Source: Caldifarciminota bacterium (lineage in GTDB: Bacteria > Hydrothermota > Tepidihabitantia > B3-TA06). From it: 46,964 bases of DNA. The stretch's first letter is position 1; the number at the start of each line of letters is the position of its first letter. The stretch covers positions 1-46,964 of the forward strand of contig JAFGSK010000053.1 in assembly GCA_016934635.1 (NCBI GenBank). Reading direction: 5' to 3'. A program made the translations under genes and the position numbers. This document shows, piece after piece, positions 15,989 to 24,316 of this stretch. The notes under the pieces were generated by a model. The model had not been told where the DNA came from. It made no database searches and worked only from the letters and a program-made list of their open reading frames with translations.

Positions 15989-17470
15989 TTACCTGACGAC
16001 AAGCGCCTTCTTGGAGATAGATGTACTTCCTGATTCCAGCAACACAAAATATACGCCGGAGGAAATGCATTGTAAATCCCATAAAAATGTGGATTGCTCC
16101 GGATCGAGGGCGTAGGATTCCAGTTTGCGTCCGTCCGCCGAGTAGAAGCTTAAGATACCATACTGCCCGGCAGGTAGTGAATACCGGATTGAAGGCGAGT
16201 GCGTGAGGTTATCGACGACCTCAAGCTTAATCGTCTGCTCTGTGGATACAGGCTGTTCGGCGACCGCTATCACATCGGGCTGTCTGTACTTGATTAGAAA
16301 AGCCTGGGTCGAGTCTGCGTCGAGATCGCCGGTGTAGCCCGCTACGTAGAAATTGCCCTGTGGATCGAGGGTAATAGCGCTTAGACCCTGGTCGCCTTTA
16401 GCGCCGTAGGTTATATTCCAGGTCTCCGAACCTGTCTCGTCGTAGCGGATTACCCGGCAGTCGTAGTCTGTCCCGTTGTGGGACGAACCGGCAACGTACA
16501 AGTAGCCGAAGCCTGCGGTGATGGCGTTCGCCCAGTCGTCGTGACCGCCGTCGAAAGTCTTCTCCCATATGTAATTGCCCTCGTAGTCGCAGCAAGCTAG
16601 CCAGAAATCCCTGTCCGAATCTTTATCCAGCGTCCCCGAGACGTAGAAGCAGGAATCGGCTGCAGAATGATAAGGGTTTAAATGGAATGTCCAAACCGTG
16701 CCGCTTGGATCTACAGACCATTTGTTCGCCCTTTCACGATAGTCTTTTGATCCTACTGCCTTTCCGTTCTGGTCAAGTTTGAAAAGCTGCAAGAAGGAGT
16801 CGCTCTCCACAGCCAGCCCAAGGAACTCGTTTTCGACACTGCCTATGCTTATACCGTAGGCGTAATCATCGCCTTCTTCATAGAGCGTAGTGTTCCACAC
16901 GTGCTCGTCGTGATTAGAGTCGTACTTGTGAACGACGATGTCGGCGCCGGTCTCTGCGCTCCAGGTGTTGCCCGCCACGTATATGTTTCCGTACTCGTCC
17001 GTGACAACCTTATTTGCCTGCTCCATCTGGTCCGACTCGTCAACAATGTCCCAAGTCCAACCCGAAGGCACGAAGGAAAAACCCGCAGTCCAGAACACTG
17101 ACTTCGTTCCAGTGTCCCAGTACCCTGCCGTTACCGCTTCGCCCGGGGCTCCGCCCTCGCATGCCGCCTTGGCTACCGTATGATTTCCGCCGATGTTCTT
17201 CATGTGCTTGCCGAGCGGGGTTCCATCTTCTGCGTCATATTCCCATACCGCCGTCGAAAAAACAGAATCCGGATCCCTGTAGCGGTGAATCGCGAAAGTT
17301 CTTACGTTGCCTGACGCGCCGTCGTAAAGGACAGCCTTGCTTTGGCCGTTATAATCCAGAGTGCCGTCATCTATCATCATTCTTACGTAGTCTTCTATCG
17401 GCAGATCGGCCGATGCGCCGCCTGCAAAAACGAGCAGGGTTGTTATGGATAATAGCAGAGCTTTTTTCAT
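15989..17470 (-). CDS. Secreted SBBP-like protein with T9SS tail, second type
   Basis: This 493-aa paralogue of the following gene has a signal peptide (KKALLLSITTLLVFAGGASA), the same order of beta-propeller blocks (VVTDEYGNIYVAGNTW, DPQGNFYVAGYTG) and a sorting tail with LSFYSADGRKLESYALDPE that ends KKALVVR instead of LTK. The ATG at 17470 follows GGAGG at proper spacing; the frame open to 17503 has no ribosome site. First gene of a two-gene operon driven by the promoter at 17536-17563 and ended by the terminator at 14399-14424. Confidence 0.85.
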   Translation of the reverse strand: MKKALLLSITTLLVFAGGASADLPIEDYVRMMIDDGTLDYNGQSKAVLYDGASGNVRTFAIHRYRDPDSVFSTAVWEYDAEDGTPLGKHMKNIGGNHTVAKAACEGGAPGEAVTAGYWDTGTKSVFWTAGFSFVPSGWTWDIVDESDQMEQANKVVTDEYGNIYVAGNTWSAETGADIVVHKYDSNHDEHVWNTTLYEEGDDYAYGISIGSVENEFLGLAVESDSFLQLFKLDQNGKAVGSKDYRERANKWSVDPSGTVWTFHLNPYHSAADSCFYVSGTLDKDSDRDFWLACCDYEGNYIWEKTFDGGHDDWANAITAGFGYLYVAGSSHNGTDYDCRVIRYDETGSETWNITYGAKGDQGLSAITLDPQGNFYVAGYTGDLDADSTQAFLIKYRQPDVIAVAEQPVSTEQTIKLEVVDNLTHSPSIRYSLPAGQYGILSFYSADGRKLESYALDPEQSTFLWDLQCISSGVYFVLLESGSTSISKKALVVR

Positions 17471-17535
17471 GCTATCCTCCTGTGCTAAGGTTAGTTTAAA
17501 CAAAGTTTATCCGTATGGATTTCTTATAAGCCGTT

Positions 17536-17563
17536 ATCGTACCAACATTCATCAAAATGTCAA
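17536..17563 (-). promoter_or_regulatory. Promoter of the two-gene propeller operon
   Basis: On the minus strand TTGACA (17558-17563), a 16-bp spacer and TACGAT (17536-17541) lie about 65 nt upstream of the ATG. The rest of 17471-17640 shows nothing else recognisable. Confidence 0.7.
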
Positions 17564-17640
17564 GGATAAAGACCAATATATAGAGCTATTAAATATTGGC
17601 AGGAGTGGAGATTATTGCTTTCAGTATTCTTTGTTCTCAG

Positions 17641-18333
17641 TCAGGTGCGCAGCTTGAGGAGCCAACCCTGTAAGGGTGACAATCGCTTGCAGTGCTCCAG
17701 GCAGATATCCAACAGTCTGGAAGAGGATACAACTTTTGCAGGGATTACCGGCGACCTGGCGTAGAGGGTGTTATGTCGCAGAAGTTCTGAGCGGGGGTGG
17801 GCGGGGTCGTATCCCCTGGGAACCTTCTTGTAGTGGATATCACCTACCGCGTATCCCGCCTTCTTGACCGCATCGATCGCTCGTTCAAGCTCGGTTCCCT
17901 TTTCCTTATCCGCGACAGCATCGCGGAAGACAGCCAGTTGATCGGGGCTGAATTGATACTTGCCGGCATACATCAAAGCCCCGCCAGGTTCCAGGTGAAA
18001 GTAATAACCTGGGTTGTCCATCTTCTTGCCCGGACCTTCCCAGAAGAAGATGCCCAGATGTGTCTTGTAAGGCGACTTGTCTGGGGAGAATCGCACGTCG
18101 CGGTAGATGCGAAAAAGCGATCCTGCACCGTTTGTCCGGGTGTCGTAGACGATATCCGCTGAGACGCGTTTCTGAAGAAGCTGACCGAACTCGGAGATGA
18201 AGGCAAGAGCCGGAGTAACCAGCTGTGATTTATACACTTCCCGATTTTCTTCGAACCAGGTCTTATTGTTGTTTGCAGTAAGATCCCTTAGGAATGCTAG
18301 ACCTTTGTCGGGAAAACCTTGAAATTCGTCCAT
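17641..18333 (-). CDS. DUF2461/TIGR02453 family protein
   Basis: This 230-aa cytoplasmic protein matches the DUF2461 (TIGR02453) family of about 220 aa. Diagnostic segments are FLRDLTANNNKTWFEENR near the N-terminus and FRIYRDVRFSPDKSPYKTH in the middle, followed by GYYFHLEPGG. The biochemical role of the family is unknown. AAAAGGAG precedes the ATG. It follows the C25 peptidase gene by 73 nt without an obvious terminator or promoter, so it may be co-transcribed with it. Confidence 0.9.
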   Translation of the reverse strand: MDEFQGFPDKGLAFLRDLTANNNKTWFEENREVYKSQLVTPALAFISEFGQLLQKRVSADIVYDTRTNGAGSLFRIYRDVRFSPDKSPYKTHLGIFFWEGPGKKMDNPGYYFHLEPGGALMYAGKYQFSPDQLAVFRDAVADKEKGTELERAIDAVKKAGYAVGDIHYKKVPRGYDPAHPRSELLRHNTLYARSPVIPAKVVSSSRLLDICLEHCKRLSPLQGWLLKLRT

Positions 18334-18406
18334 ATATACTCCTTTTTTAACATCAAGGCTTAAATCAACAGACTCTAACGAACCTCCTTATGTGAGAAAA
18401 AAGGGT

Positions 18407-20614
18407 CTATTTAACGACCACCGCCTTAGTCGAAAGGATCAAACCTGGCGTCCTCAATGTAACGAAGTAGGTACCTGAGGCGAGATTCGCTTCATCCCAC
18501 GATACGATTTGTTCGCCCGATTCGACCCAGCCGTTCATAAGGGAGGATACCCTGCGGCCTGCAACATCCCACATCTCGACCCTTGCGTAACCGGCTTTTG
18601 ATAGGCTGAAACGAATCGAGTTGTTGGTGAATAAAGTGAGTGAAGCAGGTTTAATCATGGGTAATTTCTCAGCTATGTCTGAGGAGTATCCGTATAGCTT
18701 GAATGCCGGGTCGCCGTAAAGCACGTGGGTGTAGTCGTTCAGGTAGTACATGCTCGGCTCCTTTCCCTTCAAAACCGGACGTGCATCGCTCACGGCCTGC
18801 CCAAGGGGGGCTTCGTCTTCAACGAAGGCCTTGATGTCTTCGTAGAACAGGCACTCGAATCCGCCGTTTTCAGGTGTGTGCCAGCCTCCGGAATAGGATA
18901 CCCTGGTATGCGCCACAGACGCAACGCTTCCGCTTTGAAGCAGAGCCTGTGCCAGGCACAAGGACTCTTCGGCCCTGCCGTTGAGGCAAGACATGAGGAA
19001 GGCTGTGTTCGGATGAGCGGTATTGAGTTTCCAGGCGTCGCTCTTTGAAAGGCAGGTGAACCATTCTTCCTCCCCTTCGTCATATAAGCCGTTTTCGTTT
19101 TCATCGTGTACGATAAAGCGTGCAAAATCAACCGGCGAGCCGTGGTTATACTCGACGAAGATCCCGACATCGTTATCTTTTAGGGCCGAGATCAGGTTAT
19201 CCTGGGTTTCCGGGAAATCACAATCATAAATCGAGGGCAGATCGCCCTCTTTCTCGTAAAGACTCGTGGTCAACGAACGGACAAGAATCCCATGATCCTG
19301 AAGGTATTCCATGAAGATTGCTCCGTCCAGGCCTTCACCTTGAGCTGTTCTGTAAAAGGGAATACTGGCCGATGCTACGGCACTTTTCTTATAGGTCAGA
19401 TCACTGGATGATTCAAAGACACGAATGTTATCCAGTATGTCCTGGACTTTTTCTGCATCCGATGAGTTGATTCGTCCTACGTGAAGCTCCATTTTAATAT
19501 CGGGCATGTCCGCGGTCGGATTTTCATCGTTGGTTACGACTTCGCCGTAGAGACCGTCCTGGTCGAAGTCCCAAGAGAAGCGGTCAGCCGCGGAAATATC
19601 CCCATAGTATATGTCCGATACGGCAGGATAAACCCATATTGGATCCGCTAAAGGGTCCTCGCCCCGTCCATGGAGTTTCCTCATCGGGATATCGTTATAA
19701 TGACCTATTATGAAAAGAAAATCGTAGTCTGCAGCATTTTCCCTGAGCCAGTTGCGTATCTTCTGTGGTGTATCCAGTCCACCTATTTCCGAGGCAAGGA
19801 TATTCTCAATCGTAATGGTTTCTACCTGGAATCCAAGGCTTTCGCGCCAGTCGACATAGTCGCCGGTGGAAGGCAGGAGGGCGTCCGTTGTAAGGATGAG
19901 CATTCTCGGGTTTGCCAGGAGTCTGTTTGAAGGCATGTACCATTCTTTAGCTTGAGCTATATTGTAAATGTATTTCGGGACATCAAGGTTCATGCTGCCT
20001 TTTCTCAAGAACTCTTCGACCAGATTTGCCTCGTCCGGTCTCATTGGCGAATAGTGGATCGTGATGGTTGCATCGTTTAAGCAGGAGATCTTTCCAGTCA
20101 GCGGACGATAGGAGAAAGGGTAGACGGCAACAGAAGCTAGTGAATACTCCCTTTGTCCTGAAATCGATACCAGTTCCCCTGCAAGTTCAGGTACGCTGTT
20201 TGAGGAATGGTAGGCCTTTTGCTTGTTCTTCTCGAAGAGAGTCTCAAGATAGGCGTCAGAGGGGTAACCAACAGGCAAAGGTGCGGGTCGAGGCTCAATT
20301 GTGTATGCGCCCGGGAGGAGTTCTCTTGAACCTGAAACCTCAACCCGGTCGGCTCTCGTCCCGGGAGGTAAGGCGAACGTATAAGACAGGATAGGAAGCA
20401 TCGGATAACCCGGCTCCAGGCCAAATGATGCATCTTCCATGATGATTCGAGTCTCACCAGTTTCGATATTTACCAGTTCGAACGATGGAATCCTTAGACT
20501 GTATGACAAAACTCCATCTGAGGTTACGAGAGATACTTCCTGAGCCTTGAGTTGAAAGGTCAGGGAAACCACCAAACCTAGAAAGACCAAGGCTGAGAAC
20601 CCGGTTCTCCGCAT
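18407..20614 (-). CDS. C25 (gingipain-type) cysteine peptidase with T9SS tail
   Basis: This 735-aa secreted protein has a signal peptide (residues 1-24) and an N-terminal prodomain of about 200 residues with PGYPMLPILSYTFALPPG, typical of C25 precursors. The caspase-like catalytic domain has His491 in EYNHGSP and Cys543 in LMSCLNG, the expected catalytic dyad, and ends with the usual GDPAFKLYG. A sorting domain follows (YARVEMWDVAGRRVS ... SGTYFVTLRTPG ... VVVK). In known T9SS bacteria such proteases mature surface proteins or degrade external protein. Its position next to five T9SS-tailed propeller genes makes a surface-processing role plausible. AAGGAG precedes the ATG. Confidence 0.9.
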   Translation of the reverse strand: MRRTGFSALVFLGLVVSLTFQLKAQEVSLVTSDGVLSYSLRIPSFELVNIETGETRIIMEDASFGLEPGYPMLPILSYTFALPPGTRADRVEVSGSRELLPGAYTIEPRPAPLPVGYPSDAYLETLFEKNKQKAYHSSNSVPELAGELVSISGQREYSLASVAVYPFSYRPLTGKISCLNDATITIHYSPMRPDEANLVEEFLRKGSMNLDVPKYIYNIAQAKEWYMPSNRLLANPRMLILTTDALLPSTGDYVDWRESLGFQVETITIENILASEIGGLDTPQKIRNWLRENAADYDFLFIIGHYNDIPMRKLHGRGEDPLADPIWVYPAVSDIYYGDISAADRFSWDFDQDGLYGEVVTNDENPTADMPDIKMELHVGRINSSDAEKVQDILDNIRVFESSSDLTYKKSAVASASIPFYRTAQGEGLDGAIFMEYLQDHGILVRSLTTSLYEKEGDLPSIYDCDFPETQDNLISALKDNDVGIFVEYNHGSPVDFARFIVHDENENGLYDEGEEEWFTCLSKSDAWKLNTAHPNTAFLMSCLNGRAEESLCLAQALLQSGSVASVAHTRVSYSGGWHTPENGGFECLFYEDIKAFVEDEAPLGQAVSDARPVLKGKEPSMYYLNDYTHVLYGDPAFKLYGYSSDIAEKLPMIKPASLTLFTNNSIRFSLSKAGYARVEMWDVAGRRVSSLMNGWVESGEQIVSWDEANLASGTYFVTLRTPGLILSTKAVVVK

Positions 20615-20656
20615 ACGCTACTCCTTTTCTGATTTATGATCTGATATTGACAATCG

Positions 20657-20684
20657 ATTATAATTAAGTTGTTACGCTTGTCAA
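20657..20684 (-). promoter_or_regulatory. Consensus promoter of the C25 peptidase gene
   Basis: On the minus strand a perfect TTGACA (20679-20684), a 16-bp spacer and a perfect TATAAT (20657-20662) lie about 40 nt upstream of the ATG. It is one of the two best promoters in the window. Confidence 0.85.
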
Positions 20685-20943
20685 AAGCATCGCCGGAATT
20701 ATCACAGTGTTTACTCGACAGAGTAGTCGATTTGCTAATAACCGGTACTCAAAGACTGGCGTTTGAGTCGTCGAGGTTCCCTATTGCTCCGTAAGCTGGA
20801 GTGTCGAAGTGCTTGATGAGCGTGTTACACATACTAGTTGCAGTGATTGCAGTTGATAACACTTCGCTGTTAGAACGCCGTTGCCGTTAATGTCATTCAC
20901 CCGGAATTGTCAGTGGGAAGCCTTTGATGAAAACGAGATATTC
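20685..20943. other. Intergenic stretch without recognised gene
   Basis: Together with the promoter this makes a gap of 329 bp. The minus strand contains a short stretch reading VNDINGNGVLT without start codon or continuation. A small stem (TCGAC/GTCGA around 20720) is present. Nothing else convincing was seen. Confidence 0.3.
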
Positions 20944-21675
20944 TCAGGGCTTGACTCTTGTGGTTTCGTAAAGTGCAATCGCCACTGCCGCCGTCAGGTT
21001 GAGTGAATCTATCGTCCCGAGGTGCCGGACGGCTACACTCTTCCCGATATTTAGAAACTCACCCGACAAACCGCCCTGTTCGTTGCCGAAGATCAGGGCA
21101 AAGGGCTCTCTGAATCGCACGCTTTCGATTCTTGCCTGTCCGTCGGTCATAAAAGGATACAGATTGTGGGTGAACTCCGCGCGGTAGACATCGAAGCTGG
21201 GAAAGTATATGAATGAGAGTCTGAAGATTGCTCCGATGGAGGCGCGAACAGCTCTGGGATCGAAGATGTCTGTAGCTGGCCTGATCAGGGCCAGGTCGGT
21301 TATCCCGAAACCCACCATCGTACGGGCGATTGACCCGAGGTTGCCCATATCAGAAGGGTTGACAAGGACGACGTGGTTTTTGTCCGGATCGAGTTTGCTG
21401 CGGTACTTTTTAAACACACCAATTGCCAGATGGTTTTCCCTGGGTGAGAGCCTTGCGATTGCTTTATCGTCTGTCACCAACGGAATCTGCTTTTGGGCGC
21501 ATTTCTTCCTGATCGTGGCTGCCCCGGCATTGCGCTCACTCCTTGACGCCAGCACGATCCTGAGTACGTTATTCGGCCTTGCCTCGAGCAGTTCCAGGGT
21601 GGATGTAACACCGAATGCGTAGGAGTGCTCGAAATCCTTGTGATAGCGTTTAAGACGAAAGTTCATTTTCTTCAT
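20944..21675 (-). CDS. SpoU/TrmH-family RNA 2'-O-ribose methyltransferase
   Basis: This protein of about 243 aa carries the SPOUT-knot motifs of the SpoU family: motif 1 NPSDMGNLGSIARTMVGFG, motif 2 ALIFGNEQGGLS and motif 3 DSLNLTAAVAIALYE. The N-terminal part corresponds to the RNA-recognition subdomain. Such enzymes methylate a ribose 2'-OH in rRNA or tRNA using SAM; the exact site cannot be told. The open frame reaches a GTG at 21717, but the ATG at 21675 (MKKMNFR) gives a family-like length. Neither start has a strong ribosome site. It follows the DUF3795 genes and may be the end of their operon. Confidence 0.88.
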   Translation of the reverse strand: MKKMNFRLKRYHKDFEHSYAFGVTSTLELLEARPNNVLRIVLASRSERNAGAATIRKKCAQKQIPLVTDDKAIARLSPRENHLAIGVFKKYRSKLDPDKNHVVLVNPSDMGNLGSIARTMVGFGITDLALIRPATDIFDPRAVRASIGAIFRLSFIYFPSFDVYRAEFTHNLYPFMTDGQARIESVRFREPFALIFGNEQGGLSGEFLNIGKSVAVRHLGTIDSLNLTAAVAIALYETTRVKP

Positions 21676-21771
21676 ACTGCATCCCGGCGACCTGTGGATG
21701 TGTATGCATGAGCGCACCGTTAACCGAGCCTTTCTTTCTGATACCGATCCACGGCGGGATTATTTCAAAAA

Positions 21772-22212
21772 TCAATCGTCGAACTTTTTCCCGCATTTCG
21801 GGCATTTTTTGAGATACCAGCTTCGCTTGGCTCCGCACGAGCACGTCCAGCGCTCCCTCTGTTTATTCAGCCATTTCTCCTCGCCAATCTCCTTGAGAAG
21901 TTCAAGATTTTTCGTGACATCTGCATGGTGCGGCAGACCGTCACCCGCGAACGCAAGTATCCGTGAACAGGGAAATTCGCTGCAAATCCCGCAGTGATCC
22001 AGAGAGCGCTCGCGTGCGCAGTCACGAATCCCGCATTCCGTACAAAGGCTTTTGGGGTTCCTGCAGCCCGGGCAGAACCGGGGAGGGGCCTCGGCGTACT
22101 TACTCAATCGCGGGGGAAGATTCTCAAGATGGCTGTGGTCTTGTTCGTCAAAGGCAACCTTGAAGCTGCAGGCCCCGCAGTAAAGCCCGCAGTAGCCGGT
22201 AAGATCGTCCAC
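21772..22212 (-). CDS. DUF3795 protein with extra C-terminal zinc ribbon
   Basis: This 146-aa protein starts with the DUF3795 signature GYCGLYCGACSF, followed by FCPGC, CTECGIRDCA and HCGICSEFPC. Unlike its three neighbours it continues with a separate zinc ribbon (WTCSCGAKRSWY, then KKCPKCGKKF). In all about 16 cysteines suggest several metal sites or redox centres. It starts with GTG three nt after the stop of the upstream gene. The function of DUF3795 is not known; it is frequent in anaerobes. Confidence 0.88.
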   Translation of the reverse strand: MDDLTGYCGLYCGACSFKVAFDEQDHSHLENLPPRLSKYAEAPPRFCPGCRNPKSLCTECGIRDCARERSLDHCGICSEFPCSRILAFAGDGLPHHADVTKNLELLKEIGEEKWLNKQRERWTCSCGAKRSWYLKKCPKCGKKFDD

Positions 22213-22215
22213 GAT

Positions 22216-22557
22216 TCAAAGATTTTTTCTTATCTCTTCGAGATTAGCCTTCGCGCGCGGAGCCATCTTGAGAAAGGCCTCAAGGACTTCGCAAGGGTAA
22301 TTCTCACAGTGCGCGCAGTTTTCGACGTCCCTTGCCGATGCGCACTTGCGTACCCCGCACTCATCACAGTAGCCGATGTGTCTGCCTTCCATAGTGCATC
22401 CGTCACAGTTGACGTATTCGGGTTTTATGTCGGCGTTGTATGCCTTTGACCACTCCACCGCGATCTTTGCTCGCGCCTCGTCATCGTCGTTCTTTGTTGC
22501 GATGTAGCCCGGACAGGCGGAGCATTCCAGGCCGCAGAAAGCGATGATCTTGTTCAC
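22216..22557 (-). CDS. DUF3795 family protein
   Basis: This 113-aa cysteine-rich protein has FCGLECSACPGY, CDGC, YCDECGVRKCA and NCAHCENYPCEVL, the complete DUF3795 cysteine pattern. It starts with GTG preceded by GGAGG. It is the third of four tandem copies and is most similar to the two upstream ones. The pattern of paired cysteines suggests metal binding (zinc or iron-sulfur), an inference only. Confidence 0.88.
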   Translation of the reverse strand: MNKIIAFCGLECSACPGYIATKNDDDEARAKIAVEWSKAYNADIKPEYVNCDGCTMEGRHIGYCDECGVRKCASARDVENCAHCENYPCEVLEAFLKMAPRAKANLEEIRKNL

Positions 22558-22568
22558 GATTCCTCCAG

Positions 22569-22919
22569 TTATTTCAGGTTTTTTCGTATCTCATCAAGGG
22601 TCTTTTTGGCACCCGGGGCGACCTTGTCGAAGTGTTTGGTAAGCTTTTCGCACGGATACTCGTCGCAGTGAGCGCAGTTTTCTACTCCTTTTTGAATTCC
22701 GCACAGACGGACAGGACATTCACCGCAGTATCGGACGTGTACTCCCTTTGTCGATACACAGCCTGCACAATTGATATCCTCCGGCTTGAACGTGCCTTGG
22801 AACATCTGCGACCACTCTTCGGCTGTTTTTTCGCGCAAATCGTCATCGTCGTTTACGTGCGCCAGGTAGGCCGGACACTCCGCACAGTTCATGCCGCAAA
22901 AGGCGATAATCTTCGACAC
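22569..22919 (-). CDS. DUF3795 family protein
   Basis: This 116-aa paralogue has FCGMNCAECPAYLAH, CAGC, YCGECPVRLCG and NCAHCDEYPCEKL. It is nearly colinear with the upstream copy, including the NDDDELR-type acidic segment after the first cysteine cluster. It starts with GTG. A KGVHVRYCGE segment replaces the GPHIGHCSE of the neighbour. Co-transcribed with the others (11-nt gaps). Confidence 0.88.
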   Translation of the reverse strand: MSKIIAFCGMNCAECPAYLAHVNDDDDLREKTAEEWSQMFQGTFKPEDINCAGCVSTKGVHVRYCGECPVRLCGIQKGVENCAHCDEYPCEKLTKHFDKVAPGAKKTLDEIRKNLK

Positions 22920-22930
22920 TTGCTTGGTTC

Positions 22931-23275
22931 CTAATGAGTTGCCCTTATCTCATCCAGTATCTCTTTAGCAGATGGACACATCTCGAAGAACTTGACAAGC
23001 TTCTCGCAGGCGTACTCATCACAAAGGGCGCAGTTAGCTACGCCTTTCTTCATACCGCAGGCGCGAATCTCGCACTCCGAGCAGTGTCCGATATGAGGAC
23101 CTTCAAGCTTCAGGCAGTTCACACAGTTTACATCCTCCGGTTTAAAGGAATGAGCGTAAGCCTTTGACCACTTCTTGGCGGTCTCAGCCCTCAGTTCGTC
23201 GTCATCGTTCACGTAAGCCAGATAAGCCGGGCACTCGGCGCAGTCTAGGCCACAAATCGAGATTACCTTTGCCAT
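22931..23275 (-). CDS. DUF3795 family protein, first of array
   Basis: This 114-aa protein is the promoter-proximal member of the four-gene DUF3795 array. Cysteine motifs are ICGLDCAECPAYLAY, CVNC, HCSECEIRACG and NCALCDEYACEKL. AAAGGAGG precedes the ATG. Its promoter overlaps a perfect palindrome at 23287-23304, so the array is probably under repressor control. Confidence 0.88.
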   Translation of the reverse strand: MAKVISICGLDCAECPAYLAYVNDDDELRAETAKKWSKAYAHSFKPEDVNCVNCLKLEGPHIGHCSECEIRACGMKKGVANCALCDEYACEKLVKFFEMCPSAKEILDEIRATH

Positions 23276-23286
23276 AAAGCCTCCTT

Positions 23287-23324
23287 TGTAGACAAAAGTC
23301 TACAGATGCTGTGTTCGTTGTCAA
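23287..23324 (-). promoter_or_regulatory. Promoter with palindromic operator for the DUF3795 array
   Basis: On the minus strand TTGACA (23319-23324), a 16-bp spacer and TAGACT (23297-23302) form the promoter. The -10 lies inside a perfect palindrome, TGTAGAC-N4-GTCTACA (23287-23304), which is placed to act as an operator. The same architecture, slightly diverged, occurs before the GyrI-like gene. Confidence 0.75.
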
Positions 23325-23380
23325 GTTTTTTAACCACAGAGACCACACGAGCTGCAGGCGCAGGTTGCATACGAGTTAAT

Positions 23381-23424
23381 CTCCGCCTTCGGCGGAGCTT
23401 TTGGAAGTTCGCCTTGCGAACTTC
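23381..23424. repeat. Two adjacent intergenic hairpins
   Basis: CTCCGCC-TTC-GGCGGAG (23381-23397) and GAAGTTCGC-CTT-GCGAACTTC (23404-23424) are perfect stems in the 310-bp gap between the DUF3795 promoter and the GyrI-like gene. Neither is followed by a T run in minus orientation. The flanking AACCACAGAG and ACAGAGATAA words recur near 24190-24230, which marks a dispersed intergenic repeat. No real gene lies in this gap. Confidence 0.5.
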
Positions 23425-23616
23425 ACGGGTTGAGTGGTTTTTACGTAAAAAGGGAGTGTTAAACGAAGTTGCCTCCAAGAGGACACAGAGATAATTTCGA
23501 GTAGTCAGCGGTCTCGAATTAAAAATCACCTTAACCGTCACATCCTTCCATGTGATTACACGGTAGGAATTGTCCAGTTTGTTATAGTCTGTCCCAATCT
23601 TTAGTTTTAAACTCCC

Positions 23617-24123
23617 TCACTCGATCGGAACCATGAAATCGAGTTCCGATTCCGGGTCATCCATGCCCTTGAAGCGTTCGGTGTCGTAGTACTCTATCAT
23701 GTAGTCGAACGAAGGCTCAAGCCCTTGCTCAGGCAGCCATTTGCTCCAGATTTCTTGGGTTTTCGACCAGTCGGATTTTATCTCTTCCATCTTGAACGTA
23801 AATACGGCGTAGCGCGTTTCGGGCAGAACCTTTGCGACGAGTTCGAGCGGCGTATCCTCCAATCTTGAAACCTCAAGGCCTGTAAAGATGTACTTATTGC
23901 CGGATTCTTTCTCCTCCTCAAAGTCTATCCACAGTTCGTACCCGGATTCTGAAACCAGGTTCTTGATGGAGTCCTTGTTCTTTTCGGTGAATCGCGTGAT
24001 CCGTTTCCACAACTCCCCGATGGCGTTTTGTTCGGACCATCCGGCGGCTTTCTCGTAAGGGTTCCCGAAGAAATCCACTCCGACGAGCGTTATCCTCTTT
24101 TTGTCTACGATTTTTGGCTTCAC
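23617..24123 (-). CDS. GyrI-like / AraC effector-binding domain protein
   Basis: This 168-aa protein has the order of segments of stand-alone GyrI-like small-molecule-binding proteins: an N-terminal strand with LVGVDFFG, an IGELWKRI helix, a YELWIDF strand, a GLEV strand, then ETRYAVFTFKM and a helix WSKWLPEQGLEPSFDYMIEYY. Relatives bind hydrophobic drugs or act as gyrase inhibitors or effector sensors. I start at GTG 24123 with AGGAGG upstream; the longer frame begins with TTG inside the promoter. It shares its promoter/operator type with the DUF3795 array, so both may respond to the same regulator. Confidence 0.8.
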   Translation of the reverse strand: MKPKIVDKKRITLVGVDFFGNPYEKAAGWSEQNAIGELWKRITRFTEKNKDSIKNLVSESGYELWIDFEEEKESGNKYIFTGLEVSRLEDTPLELVAKVLPETRYAVFTFKMEEIKSDWSKTQEIWSKWLPEQGLEPSFDYMIEYYDTERFKGMDDPESELDFMVPIE

Positions 24124-24144
24124 AGATTGCCTCCTAATCAAGTT

Positions 24145-24182
24145 TATAAACAAAAGTATACAGGCGCGTTACTCGTTGTCAA
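24145..24182 (-). promoter_or_regulatory. Promoter with imperfect operator for the GyrI-like gene
   Basis: On the minus strand TTGACA (24177-24182), a 16-bp spacer and TATACT (24155-24160). The -10 is embedded in an imperfect copy (five of seven arm positions match) of the palindrome at 23287-23304. The shared word TTGACAACGA extends beyond the -35. Confidence 0.75.
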
Positions 24183-24283
24183 GGGTTTTTAACCACAGTG
24201 CACATAAAGCGCACAGAGCGTACAGAGATAGTTTCGAGTAATTGACAAATCGTGTCTTTTGTGATCCTTGTGGTTAGAGAAAA

Positions 24284-24311
24284 TTGACTTTGAGTTCAAG
24301 GATGGTATTAT
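24284..24311 (+). promoter_or_regulatory. Promoter of the tandem acetyltransferase gene
   Basis: TTGACT (24284-24289), a 16-bp spacer and TATTAT (24306-24311) end only five nt before the ATG at 24317. The expected transcription start therefore falls at or next to the start codon, and no ribosome site is present. Confidence 0.6.
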
Positions 24312-24316
24312 GACAT

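Noticed and set aside
23263..23541. Minus-strand frame of 92 codons upstream of the DUF3795 array
   Set aside because: It runs through the promoter, the operator and two perfect hairpins and overlaps the start of the real gene. Its composition (RRRRRL) is that of an intergenic repeat.
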